DNA from: Duncaniella freteri
GTDB taxonomy: Bacteria; Bacteroidota; Bacteroidia; Bacteroidales; Muribaculaceae
DNA length: 64,000 nt
Direction of reading: 5' to 3'
Assembly (NCBI RefSeq): GCF_004766125.1
Contig: NZ_SJSA01000002.1
Coordinates: 558,001-622,000 of the forward strand
A model generated the notes under the pieces. That model had not been told where the DNA came from. It did not search any database and saw nothing but the letters and a program-made list of their open reading frames with translations. Below are positions 18,497 through 26,788 of this stretch, piece by piece. The first letter of the stretch is position 1; every line of letters begins with the position of its first letter. A program made the translations under genes and the position numbers.

Positions 18497-19264
18497 TTAC
18501 ATTAAGAACAGTTTCTCCGCATTAGCGGTAGTAGCGGATGCAACTTCGTTAATATCAATCCCCAGTGAATCTGCTACAACGTGAGCAGTATATACCATAT
18601 ATGAACTTTCGTTCCGCTTGCCGCGTCTGGGAACCGGAGCAAGATATGGAGAATCGGTCTCCAGCAATAATCTTTCAAGCCCTATTGATGGAAGAGTAGC
18701 ACGAAGCATTGAATTCTTAAACGTAACTATCCCATTGATCCCGAAATAATAGTCCCCGGTTTTTCTTATCTTTTCAACATCATCAGGAGAGCCTCCGAAG
18801 CTATGGAATACACCTTTCACATTCCCTTTGTATCCGCCAAGCACCTCTATCACTTGGTCAAGACCATCTCTACAATGAACGATTATCGGAAGATTTTTTT
18901 CGACGGCCCAATTTACCTGAATATCGAATGTTTCCATTTGTTCCTTCTCAAAAGTCCTGTCCCAATAAAGGTCTATACCGATCTCTCCGATTCCCACATA
19001 GTCATCACAGCCAAGTTCTTTCGACACAATTTCAATACTATCCCTCCAGTCCGGCCCCACTTCTGTGGGATGCAGCCCCATGGCCATGAATGTATTGTCA
19101 GGATATAATCTATGAAGTTGTTTCATGGGCTCAATTGTGCCGCAATCCACATTAGGCAACAGCATGCGGGTTACACCGGCATCAATCGCCCTGTTGACAG
19201 CCTCATATCTGTCCTCTTCAAATTCAGGAAGATATAAATGAGTATGAGAATCAAATAGCGTCAT
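18497..19264 (-). CDS. tatD: TatD-family metal-dependent hydrolase
   Basis: A 255-residue TIM-barrel hydrolase. Metal ligands are visible in LFDSHTHLYLPEF, VGIGEIGIDLYWDRTFEKEQ, LPIIVHCRDG, GVFHSFGGSP and LETDSPYLAP. TatD-type enzymes are Mg-dependent DNases or hydrolases. The start overlaps the end of the polyprenyl synthase gene by 4 nt (ATGA). Confidence 0.93.
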   Translation of the reverse strand: MTLFDSHTHLYLPEFEEDRYEAVNRAIDAGVTRMLLPNVDCGTIEPMKQLHRLYPDNTFMAMGLHPTEVGPDWRDSIEIVSKELGCDDYVGIGEIGIDLYWDRTFEKEQMETFDIQVNWAVEKNLPIIVHCRDGLDQVIEVLGGYKGNVKGVFHSFGGSPDDVEKIRKTGDYYFGINGIVTFKNSMLRATLPSIGLERLLLETDSPYLAPVPRRGKRNESSYMVYTAHVVADSLGIDINEVASATTANAEKLFLM

Positions 19265-20223
19265 TTGTTCCTGGTGGCTGACTTTAGAGCAAGATCCATA
19301 AAGAATGAGCGGGCCTCAGGAGCAAGTTCCAGATGATCGAGACATTTTATTGCAGTATCGATATATGCGCTTATCAGTTCGTGGATACGCTGGGGAAGAT
19401 CAAGCTCGTCATAGATACTCCTTACAGCTTTTATCTTTGACTCAGGATCGTCAGTGGTACCAAGCATAGATTTTATTCGACCTGACTTATCCTCATTCAT
19501 AGCCATTATAAGAAGCCATGTCTTCTTGTCGTTCAGAATGTCTCCGCCAATAGATTTTCCGAATGTCTCTGGGTCTCCATAAGTGTCAAGATAATCATCC
19601 TGAAGCTGAAATGCAAGCCCAAGATTGACTCCGAAATCAAAGAACCGCACCTGAGTTTCGAAAGGGGCATCAGCCATAAGCGCGCCCATCCCGCAAGCAC
19701 ATCCGAGTAGCACTGATGTCTTAAGACGTATCATCTCCATATACTCCTCGACTGTAACATCTGTACGGCTCTCAAAATCCATATCATACTGCTGACCCTC
19801 ATAGATATTCATGGCTGTGCCATTGAATAGCTCAAGAGCTTGCGGAAGCCGTTCGCCGCATTTCACAGCAAGCAGCATATTTGCGGTCGTAAGCATCGCA
19901 TCGCCTGAAAGGATGGCAGTCTCTTCATTCCATTTAACATGAACAGTAGGACGACCTCGACGCACCTCAGCCTTATCCATCACATCATCATGAAGAAGAG
20001 TGAAGTTATGAAACATCTCTATTGCTATAGCCTGATGTATGGCAGTCATAGCCTCTTTGCCAAATGCCTCACAAGCAGCAAGGGCAAGCACTGGCCGAAG
20101 TCTCTTTCCTCCGCAATTGAGGGTGTAGCGTATTGGATCATACAGACCGCTTGGATGTCCGGGCAATCTCAGATTGGATATGGCATCCGTCACGATCTGT
20201 AGATATTCATTATACTCTTTCAT
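19261..20223 (-). CDS. Polyprenyl (trans-isoprenyl) diphosphate synthase
   Basis: A 320-residue prenyltransferase. The first aspartate-rich motif is FTLLHDDVMDKAEVRRGRPT and the second LAFQLQDDYLDTYGD; GGKRLRPVLALAACEAFG binds isopentenyl diphosphate. It condenses isopentenyl units onto allylic diphosphates to give farnesyl or geranylgeranyl products, needed for quinones or undecaprenyl carriers. Product length cannot be decided safely. It is 39 nt after rnr. Confidence 0.92.
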   Translation of the reverse strand: MKEYNEYLQIVTDAISNLRLPGHPSGLYDPIRYTLNCGGKRLRPVLALAACEAFGKEAMTAIHQAIAIEMFHNFTLLHDDVMDKAEVRRGRPTVHVKWNEETAILSGDAMLTTANMLLAVKCGERLPQALELFNGTAMNIYEGQQYDMDFESRTDVTVEEYMEMIRLKTSVLLGCACGMGALMADAPFETQVRFFDFGVNLGLAFQLQDDYLDTYGDPETFGKSIGGDILNDKKTWLLIMAMNEDKSGRIKSMLGTTDDPESKIKAVRSIYDELDLPQRIHELISAYIDTAIKCLDHLELAPEARSFFMDLALKSATRNK

Positions 20224-20262
20224 TGCAATTATGATTGGTCGGATTAAAAATGGAGGTATGGG

Positions 20263-22509
20263 TTATTTACGGCGGCGTTTCTTCTTCCCATGCGACTTAT
20301 CGGCAAGAGCTTCTCTAACTGACGCCTTCTTACCCATGTAGTCCTCGCCCTTTATAGCCAGGCCTTTGTCATCCAACAGGACAAAATCAAGTTGCTTCTT
20401 TTCCAGATCGGCACGAGCAACCTTGACATCCACATTGTCACCAAGCCTGTAACGATGATTGTGACGACGGCCTACCAGGCAATGGTTCTTTTCATCGAAA
20501 TCATAATAATCGTCAGCAAGATCCCTCATGGGTATAAGTCCCTCACAAAGATTCTCTTTCAGCTCCACATACAGACCCCACTCGGTGACACCCGAAATGA
20601 TTCCGGAATACGTCTCTCCGAGGTGTGACTGCATGTACTCTACCTGTTTGTACTTGATGGACGCACGCTCGGCACTTGCTGCCAGCTGTTCCATTTCGCT
20701 TGAATGCTTACACTGCTCCTCAAGTTTCTGTACAACCACGCTTCTGCCACCGGCAAGATAACGCTCCAGCAGGCGATGCACCATCATATCCGGATATCTG
20801 CGAATAGGAGATGTGAAATGCGTATAGTAATCGAAACCGAGACCATAATGCCCTATGTTTTCAGTCGAATATATAGCTTTTGCCATTGAACGGATGGCAA
20901 GGGTGGCAAGATAATTTTCTTCTCCCTTTCCTTTCACTTCGGCAAGCATCCTGTTTATTGACCTATTGATCTCTCGCGGAGTTCCTGATGACTTGACTTT
21001 ATAGCCAAAGCCGCGGGCTATGGCTGAAAAATCGGCAAGGCGTTGGGCATCCGGAACATCATGGATACGATACACAAAAGCTTTTGGCTTTTTCTTGTCC
21101 TTTGGTTTCCCGACATATGATGCGACTGTCTTATTGGCAAGCAGCATGAACTCCTCAATAAGCTTATTGGCATCTTTCGACACTTTGAAGAACACTCCTA
21201 AAGGTGTTCCATCCGGAGAAATTTCAAATTTCACCTCGGCACGGTCAAATTCCACCGAACCCTCTTCGTAACGTTCCTTTCTCAGCTGTTTAGCCATCGA
21301 ATCAAGCGCAAGGATAGCTTCCACGCAATCACCCATTCCGGTCTCTATCACGCTTTGAGCCTCCTCGTAACTGAATCGACGATTGGACTTGATTACAGTT
21401 CTTGCAATCATTGAGTTGTACACGCGAGCCTGCGCATCCATCTCAAATATCACAGAGAATGCCAGTTTCTCTTCATCAGGACGAAGAGAGCATATCCCAT
21501 TGCAGAGATGCTCCGGGAGCATAGGCACGACACGGTCCACAAGATATACGGATGTGGCTCGCTTCTGAGCCTCCTTGTCGATGATTCCGTCAGGCTTGAC
21601 ATAATGGGTCACATCAGCAATGTGAACACCCACTTCATAACGTCCATTAGGCAGGACCCTGAATGACAGCGCGTCATCAAAATCCTTAGCATCTGCGGGG
21701 TCAATAGTGAAAGTGAGCACATCACGCATATCCATGCGCTTCTCCACCTCTTCATCGGTTATGCCGGCCTCAATCTTGTTGGCGGCGGTCTCTACAGATG
21801 ACGGATACTTGTAAGGCAGTCCGAATTCCGCAAGGATTGCATGGATCTCGGCATTGTTCTCTCCGGCTTCACCAAGAATATCGATCACCTCGCCAGAAGG
21901 ATTCTTGAAATCCTGTTTCCATTCAGAGATTCTTACCACAGCCTTGTCGCCAGTCTTTCCACCTTTAAGCTTACTTTTTGGTATAAAGATATCCGTGGCG
22001 AGAAATTTCGAATCCGTGAGCAGATATCCGAAATGACGCTCCACTTTTAGAGTTCCGATGAAGGTCTGCTCTTTCTTCTCTATAATCTCGATCACCTCAG
22101 CTTCCGGCTCGGCTCCCCGACGATGAGCAGCTATATTTACACGCACTTTGTCCCCATTGAGGGCATGCATGGAATTGCGCTCTGCAATCATAAGAGTCTC
22201 ACCATCATTGTCGGTGACAACCGAATTCTTACCGTTGTTTCGGCGGACAAAGGTCCCTACAGCCTCATTGCCTCTTTGTGGAGACTTGTATTTTCCTGGT
22301 GAGACCTCTATAATATCACCATTGAATGCCATCTCAACAAGCAGTAGTGCCACATTGCGCTGCTGTGCGGCTGTTGATGCTCCGATGGCGTGAGAGACTT
22401 GCCTATAATTATAGGTATTGCCTTTTTGTTGGGACACAAACTCCCCGACTTTTTTATTCAAGGCTGACGCCTTGCGTCCTGAAGCATTTCCTGAAGATGA
22501 TTTTGACAT
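20263..22509 (-). CDS. rnr: Ribonuclease R (RNB-family 3'-5' exoribonuclease)
   Basis: A 748-residue protein with the RNase R plan. It has an N-terminal winged helix (KVGEFVSQQKGNTYNYRQVS), cold-shock domains, the catalytic RNB domain with the aspartate cluster TIDPADAKDFDDALSF and the loop FTSPIRRYPDMMVHRLLER, then an S1 domain (YSGIISGVTEWGLYVELKEN) and a basic tail ending KSHGKKKRRRK. It degrades structured RNA. The frame is open 11 codons further upstream, but MSKSSSGNASGRK from the ATG at 22509 is the usual kind of N-terminus. A small hairpin (GGGAC-TTG-GTCCC, 22528-22540) lies in its leader. Confidence 0.94.
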   Translation of the reverse strand: MSKSSSGNASGRKASALNKKVGEFVSQQKGNTYNYRQVSHAIGASTAAQQRNVALLLVEMAFNGDIIEVSPGKYKSPQRGNEAVGTFVRRNNGKNSVVTDNDGETLMIAERNSMHALNGDKVRVNIAAHRRGAEPEAEVIEIIEKKEQTFIGTLKVERHFGYLLTDSKFLATDIFIPKSKLKGGKTGDKAVVRISEWKQDFKNPSGEVIDILGEAGENNAEIHAILAEFGLPYKYPSSVETAANKIEAGITDEEVEKRMDMRDVLTFTIDPADAKDFDDALSFRVLPNGRYEVGVHIADVTHYVKPDGIIDKEAQKRATSVYLVDRVVPMLPEHLCNGICSLRPDEEKLAFSVIFEMDAQARVYNSMIARTVIKSNRRFSYEEAQSVIETGMGDCVEAILALDSMAKQLRKERYEEGSVEFDRAEVKFEISPDGTPLGVFFKVSKDANKLIEEFMLLANKTVASYVGKPKDKKKPKAFVYRIHDVPDAQRLADFSAIARGFGYKVKSSGTPREINRSINRMLAEVKGKGEENYLATLAIRSMAKAIYSTENIGHYGLGFDYYTHFTSPIRRYPDMMVHRLLERYLAGGRSVVVQKLEEQCKHSSEMEQLAASAERASIKYKQVEYMQSHLGETYSGIISGVTEWGLYVELKENLCEGLIPMRDLADDYYDFDEKNHCLVGRRHNHRYRLGDNVDVKVARADLEKKQLDFVLLDDKGLAIKGEDYMGKKASVREALADKSHGKKKRRRK

Positions 22510-22595
22510 AGTGGATGATATTATACAGGGACTTGGTCCCACTAATTATAACTTAATAATATTGTTTGCCGCAAAAAGGTTCACCGCTCCTTGCT

Positions 22596-24539
22596 TTATG
22601 CGTCAATATTCGCATAATTGGCGTTGGATTCGATGAAATCACGGCGAGGAGCCACATCTTCACCCATTAGCATGGAGAAGATTCGGTCAGCCTCAGCAGC
22701 ATCAGTAATGTTCACCTGCTTGAGCAGTCGCTGTTCCGGGTCCATTGTGGTGTCACGGAGCTCTTCAGCCGACATCTCACCGAGACCCTTGTAACGCTGC
22801 ACCTTAGTCTTTTCACCGTTCACAGCTATGAACTGCTGCACCTGGGCGTCAGTCCAGCAATACTCCTCATTTTTGCCACGTGAGCACTTATACAACGGAG
22901 GTGTGGCAAGATAGAGATATCCCTGCTCGATAATCGGGCGCATACGGCGGAAGAAGAATGTCATAAGCAATGTGGCGATATGGCTTCCGTCGACATCGGC
23001 ATCGGTCATGATTATGATCTTGTGATAGGCAAGTTTTGAAAGATTTATCTCCTTGGGATCCTCTTCAGTTCCGATCGACACTCGCATAGCTCTGTACAGG
23101 TTAGTGATCTCCTGGTTATCAAGGATCTTGTGGTCCATAGCTTTCTCCACATTCAGGATCTTGCCTCGCAGCGGAAGTATTGCCTGGAAGGTGCGATCTC
23201 GTCCCTGCTTTGCTGTTCCGCCTGCGGAGTCACCCTCGACAAGAAACAGCTCGCAATCCTCTGCATGACGTGAGGAACAATCAGCAAGCTTGCCTGGAAG
23301 ACCGCCTCCGGAGAGGGGTGATTTGCGAAGCACCTTATTGCGTGCATTGTAGGCTGCATGACGTGCCTGTGCAGCAAGAGCTATTTTCTCTACAATAGTT
23401 TTTGCCTGTTTCGGGTGCTCCTCAAGGTAATACCGCAGAGCTTCGCTGACAGCAGAAGAAACAGCACCGGCAACTTCACTATTGCCAAGTTTGGTTTTTG
23501 TCTGACCCTCAAACTGTGGCTCAAGCACTTTGACTGAAATAACAGCGGTAAGTCCTTCACGGAAATCGTCACCGGCGACATCAACCTTCACCTTGTCAAG
23601 AAGTTTATGCTCTTCCGCATATTTTTTCAGTGTAGTGGTGAGTCCGCGGCGGAAGCCTGTGAGATGTGTGCCCCCCTCTATGGTATTGATGTTGTTTACA
23701 AACGAATGTACATTCTCGTTGTATGTACTGTTGTAAGTCAGAGCAACTTCCACAGGTATCCCTTGACGCTCGGTGTTAAGATGTACCACGTCATTTATAA
23801 GAGATTCTTTGTTGGAGTCGATGTATTCAACAAATTCACGAAGACCGTCCTTGGAATAGAAAGTCTCGCTACGAGGATTCCCCTCCGAATCAAGATTACG
23901 CTTGTCTGTAAGAGTCAATGTGATACCGGCATTAAGGAATGCGAGATCTCGCAGACGTATAGCAAGAGTGTTATAGTCATATTCAGTAACGGTGAATATG
24001 GAGTCATCCGGCCTGAATGTAATGGTGGTACCTGTAGTATCACTATCCCCTACCACCTGGAGTTCGGTAGTAGGTTTGCCGCATGAATATTCCTGCATAT
24101 ATATCTTGCCGGAACGGCGTACCTCAGCACGAAGATAGGTCGAAAGAGCATTCACACAGCTCACACCCACACCATGCAGGCCACCTGACACCTTATAGCT
24201 CCCTTTATCAAACTTTCCACCGGCATGAAGCACAGTCAATACCACCTCAAGTGCACTCTTGTGCTCTTTTTCGTGCATATCTACTGGGATTCCACGGCCG
24301 TTATCGACAACGGTGATGGAATTGTCGGTGTTTATAGTCACTTCGATATGAGAAGCATACCCTGCCAGTGCCTCATCGATGGAGTTATCCACAACCTCAT
24401 ACACAAGATGGTGAAGGCCCTTCGCGCTGATATCGCCGATATACATCGCGGGGCGTTTCCTGACGGCCTCAAGTCCTTCGAGAACCTGAATATTGCTGGC
24501 ACTGTATTGTTCTTCTCTCAACTTTTCTTCTTCTGACAT
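22596..24539 (-). CDS. gyrB: DNA gyrase subunit B
   Basis: A 647-residue type IIA topoisomerase ATPase subunit. The GHKL ATP site has YEVVDNSIDEALAGYASHI and VVDNGRGIPVDMHEKE, the TOPRIM domain has CELFLVEGDSAGGTAKQG and IIMTDADVDGSHIATLL, and the C-terminus ends with GEDVAPRRDFIESNANYANI. The QGRDRTFQAILPLRGKILNV stretch is closer to GyrB than ParE. It has its own promoter at 24571-24601. Confidence 0.96.
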   Translation of the reverse strand: MSEEEKLREEQYSASNIQVLEGLEAVRKRPAMYIGDISAKGLHHLVYEVVDNSIDEALAGYASHIEVTINTDNSITVVDNGRGIPVDMHEKEHKSALEVVLTVLHAGGKFDKGSYKVSGGLHGVGVSCVNALSTYLRAEVRRSGKIYMQEYSCGKPTTELQVVGDSDTTGTTITFRPDDSIFTVTEYDYNTLAIRLRDLAFLNAGITLTLTDKRNLDSEGNPRSETFYSKDGLREFVEYIDSNKESLINDVVHLNTERQGIPVEVALTYNSTYNENVHSFVNNINTIEGGTHLTGFRRGLTTTLKKYAEEHKLLDKVKVDVAGDDFREGLTAVISVKVLEPQFEGQTKTKLGNSEVAGAVSSAVSEALRYYLEEHPKQAKTIVEKIALAAQARHAAYNARNKVLRKSPLSGGGLPGKLADCSSRHAEDCELFLVEGDSAGGTAKQGRDRTFQAILPLRGKILNVEKAMDHKILDNQEITNLYRAMRVSIGTEEDPKEINLSKLAYHKIIIMTDADVDGSHIATLLMTFFFRRMRPIIEQGYLYLATPPLYKCSRGKNEEYCWTDAQVQQFIAVNGEKTKVQRYKGLGEMSAEELRDTTMDPEQRLLKQVNITDAAEADRIFSMLMGEDVAPRRDFIESNANYANIDA

Positions 24540-24570
24540 ATCTGATGTTATTATTTTCTTTTTCTGTCTA

Positions 24571-24601
24571 CAAAATTACTAAAAATTTCCCAAATCGGCA
24601 A
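24571..24601 (-). promoter_or_regulatory. gyrB promoter
   Basis: On the minus strand TAATTTTG (24571-24578) is preceded by TTG (24599-24601) with a 20-nt spacer. The transcript start should be near 24564, 25 nt before the gyrB ATG. It separates gyrB from the upstream folP-cdaA pair. Confidence 0.6.
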
Positions 24602-24616
24602 AAGCGTGCAGCCCAC

Positions 24617-25393
24617 TTAATCATTGACCATAATCTGCGAAAGCCGATGTTCAAGGTCAGTCGAGCTAAGGCGGGTGTGAAGCACTCCTTTATGTGCAAC
24701 AGAGATGTTCCCGGTCTCCTCCGACACTACTATTGCAAAAGCATCGGTAGCTTGCGAGATGCCAAGTGCCGACCTATGCCGCAATCCGAGAGCTCTCGGG
24801 ACATTGCGGTCATGGCTTACCGGGAGAATACACCCTGCGCTGCATATCCTGCCTCGATCGACGATCATGGCTCCATCGTGAAGCGGTGAGTTCTTGAAAA
24901 AAATATTCTCTATCAACCTGGAATTAATGTCTGCATCAATTATATCTCCGCTCTTTTCATAGGACTCCAGCGACATCTCCTGCCTTATCACAATCAATGC
25001 TCCTGTCTTAGTCTTTGCCATATTCATGCATGCATACACAATTGGGAGCACATATTTGCGTGCATCCTGACCGTTGTTGTTTTTTTCATGCCTGAACAGA
25101 TTTTTAAGGAACCTCCACCTCTTATGGTCACCAAGCTCCACAAGGAACCGCTTGATCTGGTCCTGAAACAATATAACTATGACAAGCAGCCCTATACCCA
25201 TGAACTGGTCCAGAATAGTGCCTATGAGTTTTAGATTCAGTATCTGGGAAGTCAGGACCCAGACCACAATGAATGCAAGAACTCCGAAAAATATGTTTAT
25301 AGTGCCGCTCTCCTTCATTATCCTGTAAAGATAAAAAAGCAGGAGGGCTACTATCGCGATATCAAATGCATCTCTTATACCAAACTGGTCCAC
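24617..25393 (-). CDS. cdaA: Diadenylate cyclase CdaA (c-di-AMP synthase)
   Basis: A 258-residue protein with three N-terminal membrane segments (FDIAIVALLLFYLYRIM, INIFFGVLAFIVVWVLTS, FMGIGLLVIVILFQDQI) and a DAC domain. The catalytic motifs are SPLHDGAMIVDRG (DGA) and ALGLRHRSALGISQ (RHR). It makes c-di-AMP from two ATP at the inner membrane. It follows folP by 17 nt, an arrangement I recall as common in Bacteroidetes, where no CdaR or GlmM neighbour is needed. Confidence 0.94.
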   Translation of the reverse strand: MDQFGIRDAFDIAIVALLLFYLYRIMKESGTINIFFGVLAFIVVWVLTSQILNLKLIGTILDQFMGIGLLVIVILFQDQIKRFLVELGDHKRWRFLKNLFRHEKNNNGQDARKYVLPIVYACMNMAKTKTGALIVIRQEMSLESYEKSGDIIDADINSRLIENIFFKNSPLHDGAMIVDRGRICSAGCILPVSHDRNVPRALGLRHRSALGISQATDAFAIVVSEETGNISVAHKGVLHTRLSSTDLEHRLSQIMVND

Positions 25394-25410
25394 GTGTGTT
25401 TGTATTAAGA

Positions 25411-26253
25411 TTATAATGTGGATAATTCATACATTCTAACAGCCGCAACCGCCTCGCTGACATCATGAACCCTGAGGATTGAAGCACCTCTTGTGAGAGC
25501 TATCGTGTCAAGCGCGATTGTTCCAGGCAACGCTTCCATCGGAGTGATGCCGAGGCTCTTCGTTATCATTGACTTCCTCGACACTCCGACAAGAACAGGA
25601 GCTCCAAGTGATGACTTAAACAGTTGAAGATTGCGCATCATCTCGAAATTCTGTTCTGTAGTCTTGCTGAATCCGAAACCCGGATCAATGATAATATCCG
25701 ACACTCCCATAAGGCGTAACCGACGCAACTTTTCAGAAAGGTCCGATATCACATCAGCTGTTACATCATGATATTCTGTAAGAGCCTGCATTGTTGACGG
25801 ATTGCCACGCATGTGCATGAGTATGTATGGGGCGTTAAGATCCGCTACTGTTGCCCACATCTCCTGATCAAGATCTCCTCCTGAGATGTCATTTACGATG
25901 TCTGCACCAAGATTCACCACAGCCTCTCTTGCCACGCCGGCACGGAAAGTGTCGACCGACACTGGAATATCCTGTGAGATATCCCTTATCACTTTCATGC
26001 CCAAGGCTATTCGCCGACACTCCTCTTCCTCACTGACATCTGAGGCTCCCGGCCGCGAAGAATAAGCACCTAAATCGAGCATATCCGCCCCTGCTGTTAT
26101 CATCTCCTCCACTCTTTTTGCAATTTCCGGAATGGTGGAGGATCTTGAACCTGCGAAAAACGAGTCAGGAGTGACATTGACAATGCCCATTACCGCCGGT
26201 TTGTCGTATTCAAATAAACGACCTCGGATATTTAATGAGAAAGGAGTGAACAT
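25411..26253 (-). CDS. folP: Dihydropteroate synthase
   Basis: A 280-residue TIM-barrel enzyme that joins p-aminobenzoate to the dihydropterin pyrophosphate. Signatures are VMGIVNVTPDSFFAGSRS, LDLGAYSSRPGA, VNDISGGDLD, ILMHMRGNPSTMQ and IIIDPGFGFSKTTEQNFEMM. It is the target of sulfonamides. First gene of the leftward cluster; the 535 bp before it contain a promoter and hairpins described separately. Confidence 0.95.
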   Translation of the reverse strand: MFTPFSLNIRGRLFEYDKPAVMGIVNVTPDSFFAGSRSSTIPEIAKRVEEMITAGADMLDLGAYSSRPGASDVSEEEECRRIALGMKVIRDISQDIPVSVDTFRAGVAREAVVNLGADIVNDISGGDLDQEMWATVADLNAPYILMHMRGNPSTMQALTEYHDVTADVISDLSEKLRRLRLMGVSDIIIDPGFGFSKTTEQNFEMMRNLQLFKSSLGAPVLVGVSRKSMITKSLGITPMEALPGTIALDTIALTRGASILRVHDVSEAVAAVRMYELSTL

Positions 26254-26293
26254 CGGTGTCTGAATTGTGAGTCCTTGTGTTTGTTACAACATG

Positions 26294-26323
26294 CGAAGTT
26301 AGTAAAAAATATCCATATTCCAA
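26294..26323 (-). promoter_or_regulatory. folP: Possible folP-proximal promoter (weak)
   Basis: Minus strand TAACTTCG (26294-26301) differs from TAnnTTTG at one position and has TTG (26321-26323) 19 nt upstream. It would start transcription about 35 nt before folP. Confidence 0.35.
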
Positions 26324-26364
26324 AAACTATTTTTCAGATGCCAGGCAATAAATTCATGGCACTC

Positions 26365-26570
26365 TAAAAGGATACGAAGGAGCCCCTCCTCACGGAGTGA
26401 CTCCTTCGTCGTCTTAGCAATAAGACTCTACAAACCTAACATAAAAACACATTTACTATTATGCAATTCGATTACGGTATTCCATACATGAAATAATACA
26501 AAAAGTTTTCATCCATTAACCTTTTTCCTTATGTGTTCTGCGAATGGATCTAAAGCGTCGCTTACTTATC
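26365..26570 (-). ncRNA. Candidate small RNA or long structured leader upstream of folP
   Basis: A good promoter (TAATTTTG 26578-26585, TTG 26606-26608, both on the minus strand) fires about 320 nt before folP, with no sizeable open frame in between. The transcript would fold into two consecutive hairpins. The first is GTCTTA-TTGC-TAAGAC (26411-26426). The second is a 9-bp stem ACGAAGGAG/CTCCTTCGT (26374-26409) with an inner CTCC-GTGA-GGAG stem capped by a GNRA loop, followed by CCTTTT. It could end there as an RNA of about 200 nt or continue into folP. A 14-codon reading frame (ATG near 26502, peptide MDENFLYYFMYGIP) preceded by AAGGAAAAAGG lies inside. The rest of the 26254-26788 gap shows nothing else I can support. 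Confidence 0.4.
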
Positions 26571-26577
26571 CGTAATG

Positions 26578-26608
26578 CAAAATTAGCACCAATCCTATCC
26601 CATATCAA
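26578..26608 (-). promoter_or_regulatory. Promoter in the folP upstream gap
   Basis: TAATTTTG and TTG on the minus strand separated by 20 nt, an exact consensus arrangement. The transcript would start near 26571. Confidence 0.55.
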
Positions 26609-26788
26609 GCCGACAAGACTAAAATTGAGATATTTTACAAGACATTTTAAATGTATATAATTAATGCTCAGTTATTTATATTTTTAGTGGATTCGTAAAA
26701 ATATAGGTAATATTTAGACTTCAGACAATTGAAATAGGACTAAACAGAACACTTGACGGACGAAAAAGACCAATATTGTCAGATTTGA

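Noticed and set aside
23607-24086. 159-codon rightward frame opposite gyrB
   Set aside because: Antisense shadow of gyrB, which is fully conserved here.
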